A stretch of 64,000 nucleotides of DNA, taken from positions 1 through 64,000 of the forward strand of contig LWTK01000037.1 in assembly GCA_003326205.1 (NCBI GenBank). The letters run 5' to 3'. The position numbers and the translations under genes are program-made. Origin of the DNA: Nostoc sp. ATCC 43529 (GTDB lineage Bacteria; Cyanobacteriota; Cyanobacteriia; Cyanobacteriales; Nostocaceae). Positions within the stretch are counted from its first letter, which is position 1; the number at the start of each line of letters is the position of its first letter. Below are positions 53,509 through 61,478 of the stretch, piece by piece. Under the pieces are notes generated by a model. It was not told the origin of the DNA and made no database searches. It saw nothing but the letters and a program-made list of their open reading frames with translations.

Positions 53509-54281
53509 TTTGAAATGACTCCTGTTTGTTGCATACTACGAATTCGAGCTACTAGTCCCACTGTGCCTTTTTTCTCCAACTCTCGAATTAATTCCGAAGC
53601 AGGAACATCATTCATCGCCGATTGAATGGTGTATTTAACGACTTGTGGAGGCTTAATTGTTACACCAGGAACTGATTGAGCAGCACCTGGTTTTATAGGA
53701 GCATCTACTAAGGTTGCCGTAATAATTCTGCTTTCTGAAGACTTCAAGAACTGGGACTGTTGCAAGCTCAATAAAAAATCATTGACATCATTAAAAGAAC
53801 GAGCCAATCCGGTAATTTCTAATCCTCCCGCTGGATTATTTGCGGGTTTACCTTCCGCCACAGCAATAGGTGGGATTTGCCTGATGCTCTCAATTTGCAC
53901 TGCTACGGGAATGCGATCGCGTAAATCTTGCAGCATTGCTGACCAAGGCCGAATCTGATCGAATACAGTGACTAGAGCTTGGGTTTCCCCCTTAACTGCG
54001 CTCGTCTCGGCTTTGATTTTATTCAAGTTTCCGATTTCTGTATCTAGCCTCTTGTTTTCCTGATCTAGTTGTGCTATTGTGCCATCTAGCTCAACGATCT
54101 TCCCTTGCAACAACCACCAACTAACTCCTAATAAACCTGGCAGACCTACACCAAGTGCAACTCCCACATATATTGGTGTTAAATTCCCTCCAGGAAGACT
54201 GAGGCCTACTTTTCCCTTTTTCTCAGGCTTTTTCTGAAATGCTGGGCGGTCTTTAAGAAAGTTCACATCCAAACTGTACAT
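53505..54281 (-). CDS. pilN: Type IV pilus assembly protein PilN
   Basis: The ATG at 54281 gives MYSLDVNFLKDRPAF, the expected N-terminus that binds PilM (S-L-D-x-N-F-L-x-DR); an upstream ATG would add 24 residues. The 258 residues have a membrane helix (~37-59) and a coiled coil (~65-100), then a periplasmic domain. It overlaps pilO by 4 bases. Confidence 0.92.
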   Translation of the reverse strand: MYSLDVNFLKDRPAFQKKPEKKGKVGLSLPGGNLTPIYVGVALGVGLPGLLGVSWWLLQGKIVELDGTIAQLDQENKRLDTEIGNLNKIKAETSAVKGETQALVTVFDQIRPWSAMLQDLRDRIPVAVQIESIRQIPPIAVAEGKPANNPAGGLEITGLARSFNDVNDFLLSLQQSQFLKSSESRIITATLVDAPIKPGAAQSVPGVTIKPPQVVKYTIQSAMNDVPASELIRELEKKGTVGLVARIRSMQQTGVISK

Positions 54282-54353
54282 TTTCTCACACCAACTAGAG
54301 ATAGATATTATGGTTTGAGAATTCTCAAACGGCGTGATTGTCAAAACAGACAA

Positions 54354-54436
54354 TCCAAAATTTCAAAAGGGCGATCGTCAAAACAAAGAATCCAAAATTT
54401 AAAATCCAAAATTTAAAATCCAAAATCCAAAATTGA
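54354..54436. repeat. AAAATCC heptamer array between pilM and pilN
   Basis: Repeated CAAAATTTAAAATCCAAAAT units fill the spacer between pilM and pilN and keep the two genes ~150 bases apart. Confidence 0.7.
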
Positions 54437-55543
54437 TTAGACCTCCCGCATTCCTAGACCAAGTACGACTGCCAACCCAGAACGTTGTACTTGTGGATAT
54501 TTATCACTGTCAACTTCCAAAGACAAAGCACCGATTGGATCTATTTGGATAGTTGGCAAGCTTAATCGTTGGGTAAAGAATTCATCAAGCTGTTGTAGTC
54601 CACCTCCAGGCCCAGCTAACAAAATCTGTGCTACTTCCAAATTTTCACTTTGATTGAGGTAAAAATCGATGGAACGGCGCAGTTCATCTGTTAGTTCGCC
54701 CAATACTCTCAATATCGCTGCCATACCAGGATTGAGTTCGGTGACGCCAGTTTTGCCGCCGTCTATGGGAGTCGGAGTAATGACCATCCCATATAACATT
54801 TCCATATCTCGTGATGTAGGTAAGCTCATTGCCCTAGCGAGGGCAGTTTGCATTTGATAAGTTCCTATGGGTACCGTGCGGGAAAATTGCGGTACGCCGT
54901 TAACGATGATGGCAATTTCTGTGCTGTCGAACTCGATATCAACTAGTACTGCTGCTTCTTGCGGGCCAAATTGTCGCAATTGGTCGCGAATAGTCCGAAT
55001 GAGAGCAAAACTGTTAATTTCTAAAACATCGATTTGTAATCCTGCTTGCTCGAATGTACTGATATAGGTATCTGTTACCTCCTTGCGGGTGGCAACTAAG
55101 AGTACCTGTACTTTTTCAATGCCATCTTCATCTACAAAGTACCCAAGTTTCTGATAATCTACATCAGCTTCTTCACGAGGATAGGGTAAATACAGACCTG
55201 CTTCATGGTTTAGTACCATTTCCCGCAGTTCTTTGTCATCTAACTCTGCTGGCACCGGTATCAGACGGACGATAGAATCTCGCCCTGGTACACCGGTTGC
55301 AACATGAGAAGCTTTGATTTTACTTTGGGCTAGCGCTTCTTGAATTAACTGCGCCATTGCTGGAGGGTCGGTGATTTGACCATCAGTAACTATACCTTCA
55401 GGAACCGCTACTGATGTTAAGGTTTCTATTTTCAAACCTTGACGCTGCTTGCGTAGCTGAACTACATTTATTCGTTCAGGAGCAAGTTCAATGCCGACCC
55501 CTTTATTTGATTTGCCAAACAGACTATTGAAGCTTTTCACCAC
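54437..55543 (-). CDS. pilM: Type IV pilus assembly protein PilM
   Basis: PilM is a cytoplasmic actin-like ATP-binding protein that binds the N-terminus of PilN. The 368 residues match the family: GIELAPERINVVQLRKQ (~17-33), the phosphate loop region VLVDIEFDSTEIAIIV (~200), and GPGGGLQQLDEFF (~310-322). It is the first gene of the cluster. No pilP is present in the window; cyanobacterial clusters of this kind usually lack it. Confidence 0.94.
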   Translation of the reverse strand: MVKSFNSLFGKSNKGVGIELAPERINVVQLRKQRQGLKIETLTSVAVPEGIVTDGQITDPPAMAQLIQEALAQSKIKASHVATGVPGRDSIVRLIPVPAELDDKELREMVLNHEAGLYLPYPREEADVDYQKLGYFVDEDGIEKVQVLLVATRKEVTDTYISTFEQAGLQIDVLEINSFALIRTIRDQLRQFGPQEAAVLVDIEFDSTEIAIIVNGVPQFSRTVPIGTYQMQTALARAMSLPTSRDMEMLYGMVITPTPIDGGKTGVTELNPGMAAILRVLGELTDELRRSIDFYLNQSENLEVAQILLAGPGGGLQQLDEFFTQRLSLPTIQIDPIGALSLEVDSDKYPQVQRSGLAVVLGLGMREV

Positions 55544-55807
55544 AGTTGTGCCCGCTGGACTGCTAAATTGAATTGGGTACTGAGGATTGGGGATTGGGTA
55601 TGGTGAGTGTTGAGTTAGGAGTTAGGAGTTAGGAGTTAGGAGTTTGAAATTTTCCCCATCTCCTCATCTTCCCCATCTCCCTTATCTCCCTCATCTCCTT
55701 CATCCCTATTCTCTAGTTATCTCTACTACTGGTAATTGATTTACCCTATAATCTCGTCAATTCTGCATAAGATTTTCACCACGAACAAGCGTAAAAATAC
55801 TGGGAAG
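55544..55807. repeat. Divergent spacer with GAGTTAGGAGTT and CCCCATCTCC repeats
   Basis: GTTAGGAGTTAGGAGTTAGG at 55615-55645 and CATCTCC/TCATCTT units at 55656-55705 form a loose repeat. The promoters of pilM and the sugar-binding gene lie within this region. A longer ATG frame from 55736 is not supported. Confidence 0.6.
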
Positions 55808-57100
55808 ATGATTCAATTGCGAAAATTTAAACAACTTACTGCTTTGGTACTGCTTGGCTTGTTAACTAGTTGGATTGTAAGTTGTGGTACAGGTGGTACA
55901 AATACAAAACAAACTACTTCAGGAGTAGCAACTGTTGAGTTTTGGACGATGCAACTGCAACCTCAATTTACTGACTACTTCAAAAGCCTGATTGCCAATT
56001 TTGAATCGCAAAATCAAGGTATAAAGGTTAACTGGGTTGATGTACCTTGGGCAGCAATGGAGAACAAAATATTAACAGCTGTCTCCGGGAAAACGCCACC
56101 TGATGTTGTTAACCTCAATCCCGGTTTTGCTTCCCAACTTGCGGGGCGAAATGCTTGGTTAGATTTGGACACAAAGGTTCCAAATGATGTACGTTCCTCC
56201 TATCTACCAAATATCTGGAAGGCAAGCACGCTTAATGGTAAGAGTTTTGGAATTCCTTGGTATCTCACCACACGGTTAACCATTTATAACACCGATTTAT
56301 TAAAACAGGCAGGTATAAAGAAATCACCTACAACCTACGCAGAATTAGCACAAGCAGCGCAACAAATTAAAGATAAGACTGGGAAATATGCCTTTTTTGT
56401 GACATTTGTACCGCAAGATTCTGGAGAAGTGCTGGAATCCTTTGTGCAAATGGGAGTAACTTTAATAGATGACCAAGGTAAAGCCGCGTTTAATTCGCCA
56501 CAAGGGAAAGCAGCGTTTCAATATTGGGTAGACTTGTATAAAAAAGGTTTGCTGCCTAAAGAAGCTTTGACCCAAGGACATCGACACGCGATCGATTTAT
56601 ACCAATCTGGAGAAACAGCTTTTCTAGCTTCGGGGCCAGAGTTTCTCAAAGCGATCGCTAATAATGCCCCGAAAATTGCTCAAGCTTCACAAATAGCACC
56701 CCAACTCACCGGCGACACAGGTAAGAAAAATGTCGCAGTGATGAACATAGTTATTCCCCGTGACAGCAAACAACCAGACGCCGCCGTGAAGTTTGCTTTA
56801 TTTGTCACCAATGACGAAAATCAGTTAGCCTTTGCAAAAGCCGCAAATGTTCTACCTTCTACAGTCAAAGCATTGTCTGACAGCTACTTTAAAGATGTTC
56901 CAGCTAATGCTTCAACCATAGAAAAAGCGCGAGTTATCACTGCCAAACAATTACAACAAGCAGAAATATTAACTCCTACTTTGAAGGATTCTAATAAATT
57001 GCAAAAAGCAATTTACGAAAACTTGCAAGCAGCAATGTTAGGCGAAAAAACAGTAGATAAAGCTGTAGAAGATGCCGCGCAACAGTGGGACAACAGATAA
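55808..57100 (+). CDS. Sugar ABC transporter substrate-binding lipoprotein
   Basis: This is a periplasmic binding protein of the family-1 sugar type (MalE-like). I use the ATG at 55808, giving a signal peptide with lipobox ending at Cys26 (SWIVSCG), so the mature protein is anchored by lipid. The 430 residues include VEFWTMQLQPQFTDYFKSLI (~40-59), PPDVVNLNPGFASQLAG and GKSFGIPWYLTTRLTIYN (~145-162). The permease and ATPase genes are not nearby, so the sugar is unknown. Confidence 0.88.
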   Translation: MIQLRKFKQLTALVLLGLLTSWIVSCGTGGTNTKQTTSGVATVEFWTMQLQPQFTDYFKSLIANFESQNQGIKVNWVDVPWAAMENKILTAVSGKTPPDVVNLNPGFASQLAGRNAWLDLDTKVPNDVRSSYLPNIWKASTLNGKSFGIPWYLTTRLTIYNTDLLKQAGIKKSPTTYAELAQAAQQIKDKTGKYAFFVTFVPQDSGEVLESFVQMGVTLIDDQGKAAFNSPQGKAAFQYWVDLYKKGLLPKEALTQGHRHAIDLYQSGETAFLASGPEFLKAIANNAPKIAQASQIAPQLTGDTGKKNVAVMNIVIPRDSKQPDAAVKFALFVTNDENQLAFAKAANVLPSTVKALSDSYFKDVPANASTIEKARVITAKQLQQAEILTPTLKDSNKLQKAIYENLQAAMLGEKTVDKAVEDAAQQWDNR

Positions 57101-57171
57101 CAATTCAAAATTCAAAATTCAAGCATTAAAGACAGTTAGAGTCGGGGATTTAAACCCCAACTCAACTGATA

Positions 57172-57297
57172 AGTAGAAAGACTCAATTAAACTAAAGTTC
57201 GTAGTATGAACTTTAGTCCTTAAAACGTCTGTTAGGAGCGATAAATCGCTTACTACGAACAAAGCTTCAATCTTACATTTAATTATGTCTACCTACT
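57172..57297. mobile_element. 126-bp MITE with AGTAG ends and TA duplication
   Basis: The ends AGTAGAAAGACTCAATTAAA and (inverted) AGTAGGTAGACATAATTAAA match at 16 of 20 positions. TA flanks both ends (57170-57171 and 57298-57299), as for IS630/Tc1-type transposition. The inner palindromes AAAGTTCGTAGTATGAACTTT and TAGGAGCGATAAATCGCTTA follow. No gene. Confidence 0.75.
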
Positions 57298-57358
57298 TAC
57301 TATGTGTAATATTTGGGGTTTTTAACCCTTGAATTTACGAGAAATTCGTAATTATGAT

Positions 57359-58651
57359 TTACAAATTATATTTGGTAGTTGAGAAAAAATCGCCGACTAA
57401 ATAAAGCGAACCACACACAACGATTAAATCCTCTTTGGTGGCGGTTGAGGTTGCGGTTTCTAGGGCTGTAAATAAGTCTGGATGTATTTGGCGATCGCTT
57501 AATTGTGGACAAACGTTGTAAGCTAGATTGGCTAGTTCGTCTAAATTAGCGGAAGTTCTACCAGGCCAAGGTTCTATTGGTATTGGGACTAAAAAAAGGC
57601 GATCGCCTGGGCGCAATAAAGCAGTAAAAATATCGGCATGATCTTTATCAGCAAACATTCCCATTATCCAAATTACGGGTTTGCGTTTTACTGCGTCTAA
57701 GCTATCAACATACTGCGCCAGAACTTCGGCTGCGGCTGTGTTATGGGCGCCATCAATTAGTAATTTATGATTTTTCCAACTAGTCCATTGCATCCGCCCC
57801 GGCCATTTAGTTTTCGCCATACCGTTAATTATGGCTGCTTGGGAAATCTGCCACCCCTGTTGTTGGAGAATCTCTAAAGCAGCTAAAGCCAAAGCTGAAT
57901 TATTTAACTGAATTTGTCCGGCTAACGGCAAAGGATATTTTATAAATTTTGAATTTTCAATTGTTTCATATTCCGCCCAACCTGTAGCGATTTGGCAGGC
58001 GGGTTGAGGCGTAAAAATTGGGCATTGTAATTCTAAGGCACGCGATCGCACCACTTCTTCGGCATCTGGTGGCAATTGTCCAACTACAACAGGACGCCCC
58101 GGTTTAAGAATACCTGCTTTTTCTCTGGCAATGTCAGCAACGGTGGGGCCTAATTGTTGCCAATGTTCCCGGCTAATGGAAGTAATAATCGTAACCAAAG
58201 GTTCTAAGCAAACATTCGTAGCATCCAAGCGCCCCCCTAGTCCCACTTCTACCACTGCGACATCAACTTTAGCTTGGGCAAAATATAACCAAGCTGCGGC
58301 GGTAATTACTTCAAATTGAGTTGGCGATTGTTCATTGGGAAGAATCGCCGCTTGTACTTGTTGGAATAATTGGTTTAATTCTTCAGAAGAAATTGGTTGT
58401 TCATTCAGACAAATACGTTCCGTCCAATCAACTAAATGGGGCGAAGTGTAGCGCCCTGTACGATAACCTGCCTCAGTAAGTACCGAGGAAAGATAAGCGC
58501 AAACTGAACCTTTGCCATTAGTACCAGCAACGTGAATTACTGGGACACGGTGATGGGGATTGCCAAGATTCGCCAAGAGATTGAAAATGCGATCGAGTCC
58601 GAGATGGACACCAAAGCGTTGAAGAGGTTGAATTACAGAATCGATATCCAC
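57359..58651 (-). CDS. folC: Folylpolyglutamate synthase / dihydrofolate synthase
   Basis: FolC adds glutamate to folates (and to dihydropteroate in the bifunctional form). I choose the GTG at 58651 (VDIDSVIQPLQRFGVHLGLD); longer starts run through STRR DNA. The 430 residues have the P-loop GTNGKGSVCAYLSSVLTEAG (~43-62), YTSPHLVDWTERI (~68-80), the Mg-site region VVEVGLGGRLDATNV (~138) and the C-terminal domain with LLIDGAHNTAAAEVLAQY (~290). A HPE-type Glu in motif 2 is retained. Confidence 0.93.
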   Translation of the reverse strand: MDIDSVIQPLQRFGVHLGLDRIFNLLANLGNPHHRVPVIHVAGTNGKGSVCAYLSSVLTEAGYRTGRYTSPHLVDWTERICLNEQPISSEELNQLFQQVQAAILPNEQSPTQFEVITAAAWLYFAQAKVDVAVVEVGLGGRLDATNVCLEPLVTIITSISREHWQQLGPTVADIAREKAGILKPGRPVVVGQLPPDAEEVVRSRALELQCPIFTPQPACQIATGWAEYETIENSKFIKYPLPLAGQIQLNNSALALAALEILQQQGWQISQAAIINGMAKTKWPGRMQWTSWKNHKLLIDGAHNTAAAEVLAQYVDSLDAVKRKPVIWIMGMFADKDHADIFTALLRPGDRLFLVPIPIEPWPGRTSANLDELANLAYNVCPQLSDRQIHPDLFTALETATSTATKEDLIVVCGSLYLVGDFFSTTKYNL

Positions 58652-58654
58652 AAG

Positions 58655-58780
58655 GAGGGGAGTGGGGGATGAGGGGATGGGGAGATGGGGGGATGGGGGG
58701 ACAAGGAGACATGGAATAAGTCTTTCCTCTTGTCTTCTTCCCATGCCCAATGCCCCATGCCCCATACCCCATACTCTATA
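58655..58780. repeat. STRR array upstream of folC
   Basis: GGGGATGAGGGGATGGGG and complementary ATGCCCAATGCCCCATGCCC units form an inverted pair just before the folC GTG. Confidence 0.75.
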
Positions 58781-58786
58781 TCAATA

Positions 58787-58822
58787 AAACCGACTGTCTT
58801 AATAAAAAGAAACAGTCGGTTA
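58787..58822. terminator. Stem-loop between psbY and folC
   Basis: Arms AACCGACTGTCTT and AAAGAAACAGTCGGTT (58787-58799 and 58807-58822) pair with AC/GT core ACCGACTGT / ACAGTCGGT. It lies just downstream of psbY on the minus strand and probably terminates it. Confidence 0.7.
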
Positions 58823-58846
58823 AAAAGAAATGATATTAAGCCTAAG

Positions 58847-58972
58847 TTAGGCTTCTCTATCCAAAAAGCCTTGAATTTGTCTTAAAGCCGCAGCGCCAAT
58901 ATTAAACACTGCCCAGCCAGCGGCAATAGCAATTGGAGCTAAAACGATCGCTAAACGAAAATCGATATCCAT
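58847..58972 (-). CDS. psbY: Photosystem II protein Y (PsbY)
   Basis: This 41-residue thylakoid protein has one membrane helix and associates with the edge of photosystem II near cytochrome b559. It reads [20 protein letters not shown], then [20 protein letters not shown] and A. The pattern M-D-I-D-F-R ... [16 protein letters not shown] is a good match to cyanobacterial PsbY. The ribosome site GAGGGG is 8-13 bases upstream of the ATG at 58972. It ends in its own terminator. Confidence 0.9.
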   Translation of the reverse strand: MDIDFRLAIVLAPIAIAAGWAVFNIGAAALRQIQGFLDREA

Positions 58973-59237
58973 ATCTAGAACCCCTCTTTTAAGAAGAAAT
59001 TAAAGTTTTGTCAACTGCTCTCATTTTTATTTTTAGCTGAAGTGGGCAATTTTTCCTAGCTTATATGTAAAGAATGTTTAAATTATTGGTATTGGGCATG
59101 GGGCATAGGGCATTGGGCATTGGGCATTGGCAATGGTGAGTGATGACTGATGAGTGTTAACTGTTGACTGTTGACTGAGTTATTCTTCTTGTCTCCCTTG
59201 TCTCCCTTGTCTCCCTTGTCTCCCTATGCCCCATGCC
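58973..59237. other. psbY upstream region with STRR
   Basis: Near 59092-59130 are GGGCATTGGGCAT units, then TTGACTGTTGACTG and four CTTGTCTCC-type nonamers at 59189-59223. The psbY promoter is presumably between 58973 and 59080. No gene. Confidence 0.55.
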
Positions 59238-59765
59238 CTAATGCTTACCAAACCCGATATCAGTCCCTTTACCTGCATGAACTAAAGCTAACTTTTCGTA
59301 ACGTTTGGCGTGTTCGATGAGTTCTGCGGCTTCAACTTCTGTTACTTGGCGTTGTACTTTGCCAGGAATACCGACAACCAGGGATAAGGGGGGTATATTT
59401 TTAGTGACTACTGCGCCAGCGCCAATAATGCTACCAGCGCCCACTCGTACACCATCTAAAATTACTGCGCCAATGCCAATCAAACTTCCACGCTCAATGT
59501 AAGCAGAATGTACCACAGCACGATGCCCTACGGTGACACGATCTTCTATGATTGTGGGAAAACCAGGATCGCAATGTAAAATTGCGCCATCCTGAATATT
59601 CGTGCATTCGCCAATGTCAATGCGTTCAACATCTCCTCTAACTATTGCCCCATACCAAATGCTTGCTCCTGCTGCTATATTTACCGAACCTATAACAACA
59701 GCGTTGCTTGCAATGAAGGCAGCTTGAGAAAAATCGACAGATGTCCAGTAAGAAGCGGTAGACAC
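59238..59765 (-). CDS. Gamma-class carbonic anhydrase-like hexapeptide protein
   Basis: The 175-residue left-handed beta-helix protein has hexapeptide repeats ([20 protein letters not shown], ~24-43) and [31 protein letters not shown] with three zinc-type His positions (H66, H83, H88 approx). This is the family of YrdA/gamma carbonic anhydrase-like and CcmM-N-like proteins. Active-site residues seem to be present, but activity in this subgroup varies. It forms homotrimers. The C-terminus is helical ([18 protein letters not shown]). Confidence 0.88.
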   Translation of the reverse strand: MSTASYWTSVDFSQAAFIASNAVVIGSVNIAAGASIWYGAIVRGDVERIDIGECTNIQDGAILHCDPGFPTIIEDRVTVGHRAVVHSAYIERGSLIGIGAVILDGVRVGAGSIIGAGAVVTKNIPPLSLVVGIPGKVQRQVTEVEAAELIEHAKRYEKLALVHAGKGTDIGFGKH

Positions 59766-60064
59766 GATAGAATATTAATATGGTACCCAGGAACACTGGA
59801 GAAACTCCAACCTTTGAGGCTGGTTGCAAAACCAGGATATCACAGCTTCAAGCCTCTAAATAGAGAGTGCTGAGTGCTTAACTAAGTACTAATGAGTGTT
59901 GAGTTACAGAAGAGTTTTTCATGAAAAACTTAAAAACTTATAACTCAGAACTTACTTGTTAAGTTAGCAGTGAGGAAATATCCCAAAGTGGCGGAGTCGA
60001 AGTGTATAACCCAACCTACTAGTGCCTAGTGCTGGTAAAGCAAAATTATGTTTGTACGCACTTC
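59766..60064. other. Divergent spacer, no gene seen
   Basis: It contains repeated GAGTGCTGAGTGCTTA and AAAACTTAAAAACTTA motifs and the divergent start region of the gamma-CA-like gene and the next gene. No promoter element can be assigned. Confidence 0.4.
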
Positions 60065-60577
60065 ATGATGAATCCAGGCTTGCAGTACCCAATATTTGGC
60101 CCTGAAATACAGTGTCCCCACTGTCGCCAGACTATTCCGGCGTTGACACTAACAGATACCTATTTATGTCCGCGTCATGGCGCTTTTGAAGCTAACCCGA
60201 AAAATGGAGAGTTAATCCATTTACAGTCTGGGCGTCACTGGCGGAGGTGGAATAATGAATGGTACAGACAGCATACTCATCCTGATGGTATCCGGTTTGA
60301 AATCCATGAAGCATTGGACAAGCTGTATACCCAAGGCTATCGAGCAACACGAGTAATTATTGCTCGACGCTATCAGGAATTGATGAGTGGCTACTTGGAA
60401 CGCAGTACTCCTTGGCGGTCTGGACAGCCAGAAGCATCAGCCGCGCGACTCTACGGTTTACCGGTAGAGTTTAGTCCTGACCCCCCAGAAGATCCCTGCT
60501 GGGAAGTTATTAATTTTGACTTGGAAAAAGAACCTGGCGTCCCTGTACGCTACCCTTATTTCAGGTTATTTGAGTAA
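60065..60577 (+). CDS. TIGR02652-type cyanobacterial protein with zinc ribbon
   Basis: The ATG at 60065 (or 60068) yields MMNPGLQYPIFGPEIQCPHC and so on. The 170-residue protein has a zinc-ribbon-like CPHC/CPRH pattern (~17-44), then a conserved region with HWRRWNNEWYRQHTHPDGIR (~61-80) and LYGLPVEFSPDPPEDPCWEV (~125). It corresponds to the family annotated as TIGR02652 in cyanobacteria. The function is unknown. A TTG-initiated longer form (60029) is possible but less likely. Confidence 0.78.
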   Translation: MMNPGLQYPIFGPEIQCPHCRQTIPALTLTDTYLCPRHGAFEANPKNGELIHLQSGRHWRRWNNEWYRQHTHPDGIRFEIHEALDKLYTQGYRATRVIIARRYQELMSGYLERSTPWRSGQPEASAARLYGLPVEFSPDPPEDPCWEVINFDLEKEPGVPVRYPYFRLFE

Positions 60578-60735
60578 AGTTAGGAGTTAAAAGTTAGGAG
60601 TTAAGAGTTAGGAGTTAGGAGTTAGGAGTTAATAGTTAGAAGTTAAATTGAATTAACAACTCAGAACTACTAACTCACAACTCAAAACTACTAACCCACA
60701 ACTCCTAACTCTTAACTCACAACTCCTAACTTTTA
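60578..60735. repeat. TTAGGAGTTA and ACTCACAACTC STRR block
   Basis: At 60580-60640 are about eight GTTAGGA-type heptamers and at 60655-60735 are AACTCACAACTC and CTACTAA units. Both runs lie between the TIGR02652-type gene and the VOC gene. Confidence 0.75.
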
Positions 60736-60744
60736 ATTTTTGTT

Positions 60745-61173
60745 ATGCACCACGCTTCTATTCGGACGGCGAATATTCATCGAGCGATCGCTTTCTACGA
60801 ACATTTGGGGTTTACAATTTCAGAACGGTTTACCACAGGCTACACCCTAGCTTGTTGGATGGAAGGATTGGGGGGCAGAATTGAACTGATCCAAATTCCC
60901 GAACCAAAACCCGCCCCAGATGCTTTTGCTGATGAACATTATGTGGGATATTATCATCTGTCTTTCGACTTAACTGAGATAACACCAAATTTACCTAGCT
61001 GGTTGACAAATTTACAAGAACGTGTTTCAGAAACAGAAGAATTGGAACCGTTAAAGGTATTATTAGAACCAACACAACAGCAAATAGGCGATCGCATTTA
61101 TGAAGTTGCTTTTATCGCCGATACTGATGGCTTACCTTTAGAATTTATTCGCGTTTTAGCAAAACTTCCATAA
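60745..61173 (+). CDS. VOC-superfamily protein (glyoxalase/bleomycin-resistance fold)
   Basis: The 142-residue protein shows the two beta-alpha-beta-beta-beta modules of the VOC fold: HHASIRTANIHRAIAFYEHL (~2-21), then GRIELIQIPEPK, and HYVGYYHLSFDLTEI (~64), ending with VAFIADTDGLPLEFIRVL (~122-139). His2/Glu-type metal ligands are probably retained. The reaction cannot be told from sequence. It may be lactoylglutathione-lyase-like. Confidence 0.82.
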   Translation: MHHASIRTANIHRAIAFYEHLGFTISERFTTGYTLACWMEGLGGRIELIQIPEPKPAPDAFADEHYVGYYHLSFDLTEITPNLPSWLTNLQERVSETEELEPLKVLLEPTQQQIGDRIYEVAFIADTDGLPLEFIRVLAKLP

Positions 61174-61478
61174 TTTAGCTTTTTTTATTAATTTTGTTGC
61201 TAATATAGCAGGCAAAAGGCAATAGGCTTGTAAAAGTCTGTCAATGTGGGAGTTTTATGGGTGGTTTATGTATTAAACTATGCTTGAGCTTTTATATATT
61301 TTTTTCTAGTGTTGTCCAGGAAAGAGATTTATTTGCCGAATTAAACTTATATCGTCCTGCAAAATAATACTAATTTAAAAAATAAGTGTGACAGATAAAT
61401 TCACAAAGCTATTTAATAGAAATAAATTCTAAATCTAAAATCTAAATTTATAAGTCTTGGTTGCTAGCAAAAATAATA
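61174..61478. other. Promoter region of the M16 gene
   Basis: AT-rich spacer of 305 bases without a gene. A TTTTTATTAATTTT stretch follows the VOC stop and a palindromic GGCAAAAGGCAATAGGC run lies at 61212-61228. Nothing else is assigned. Confidence 0.4.
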
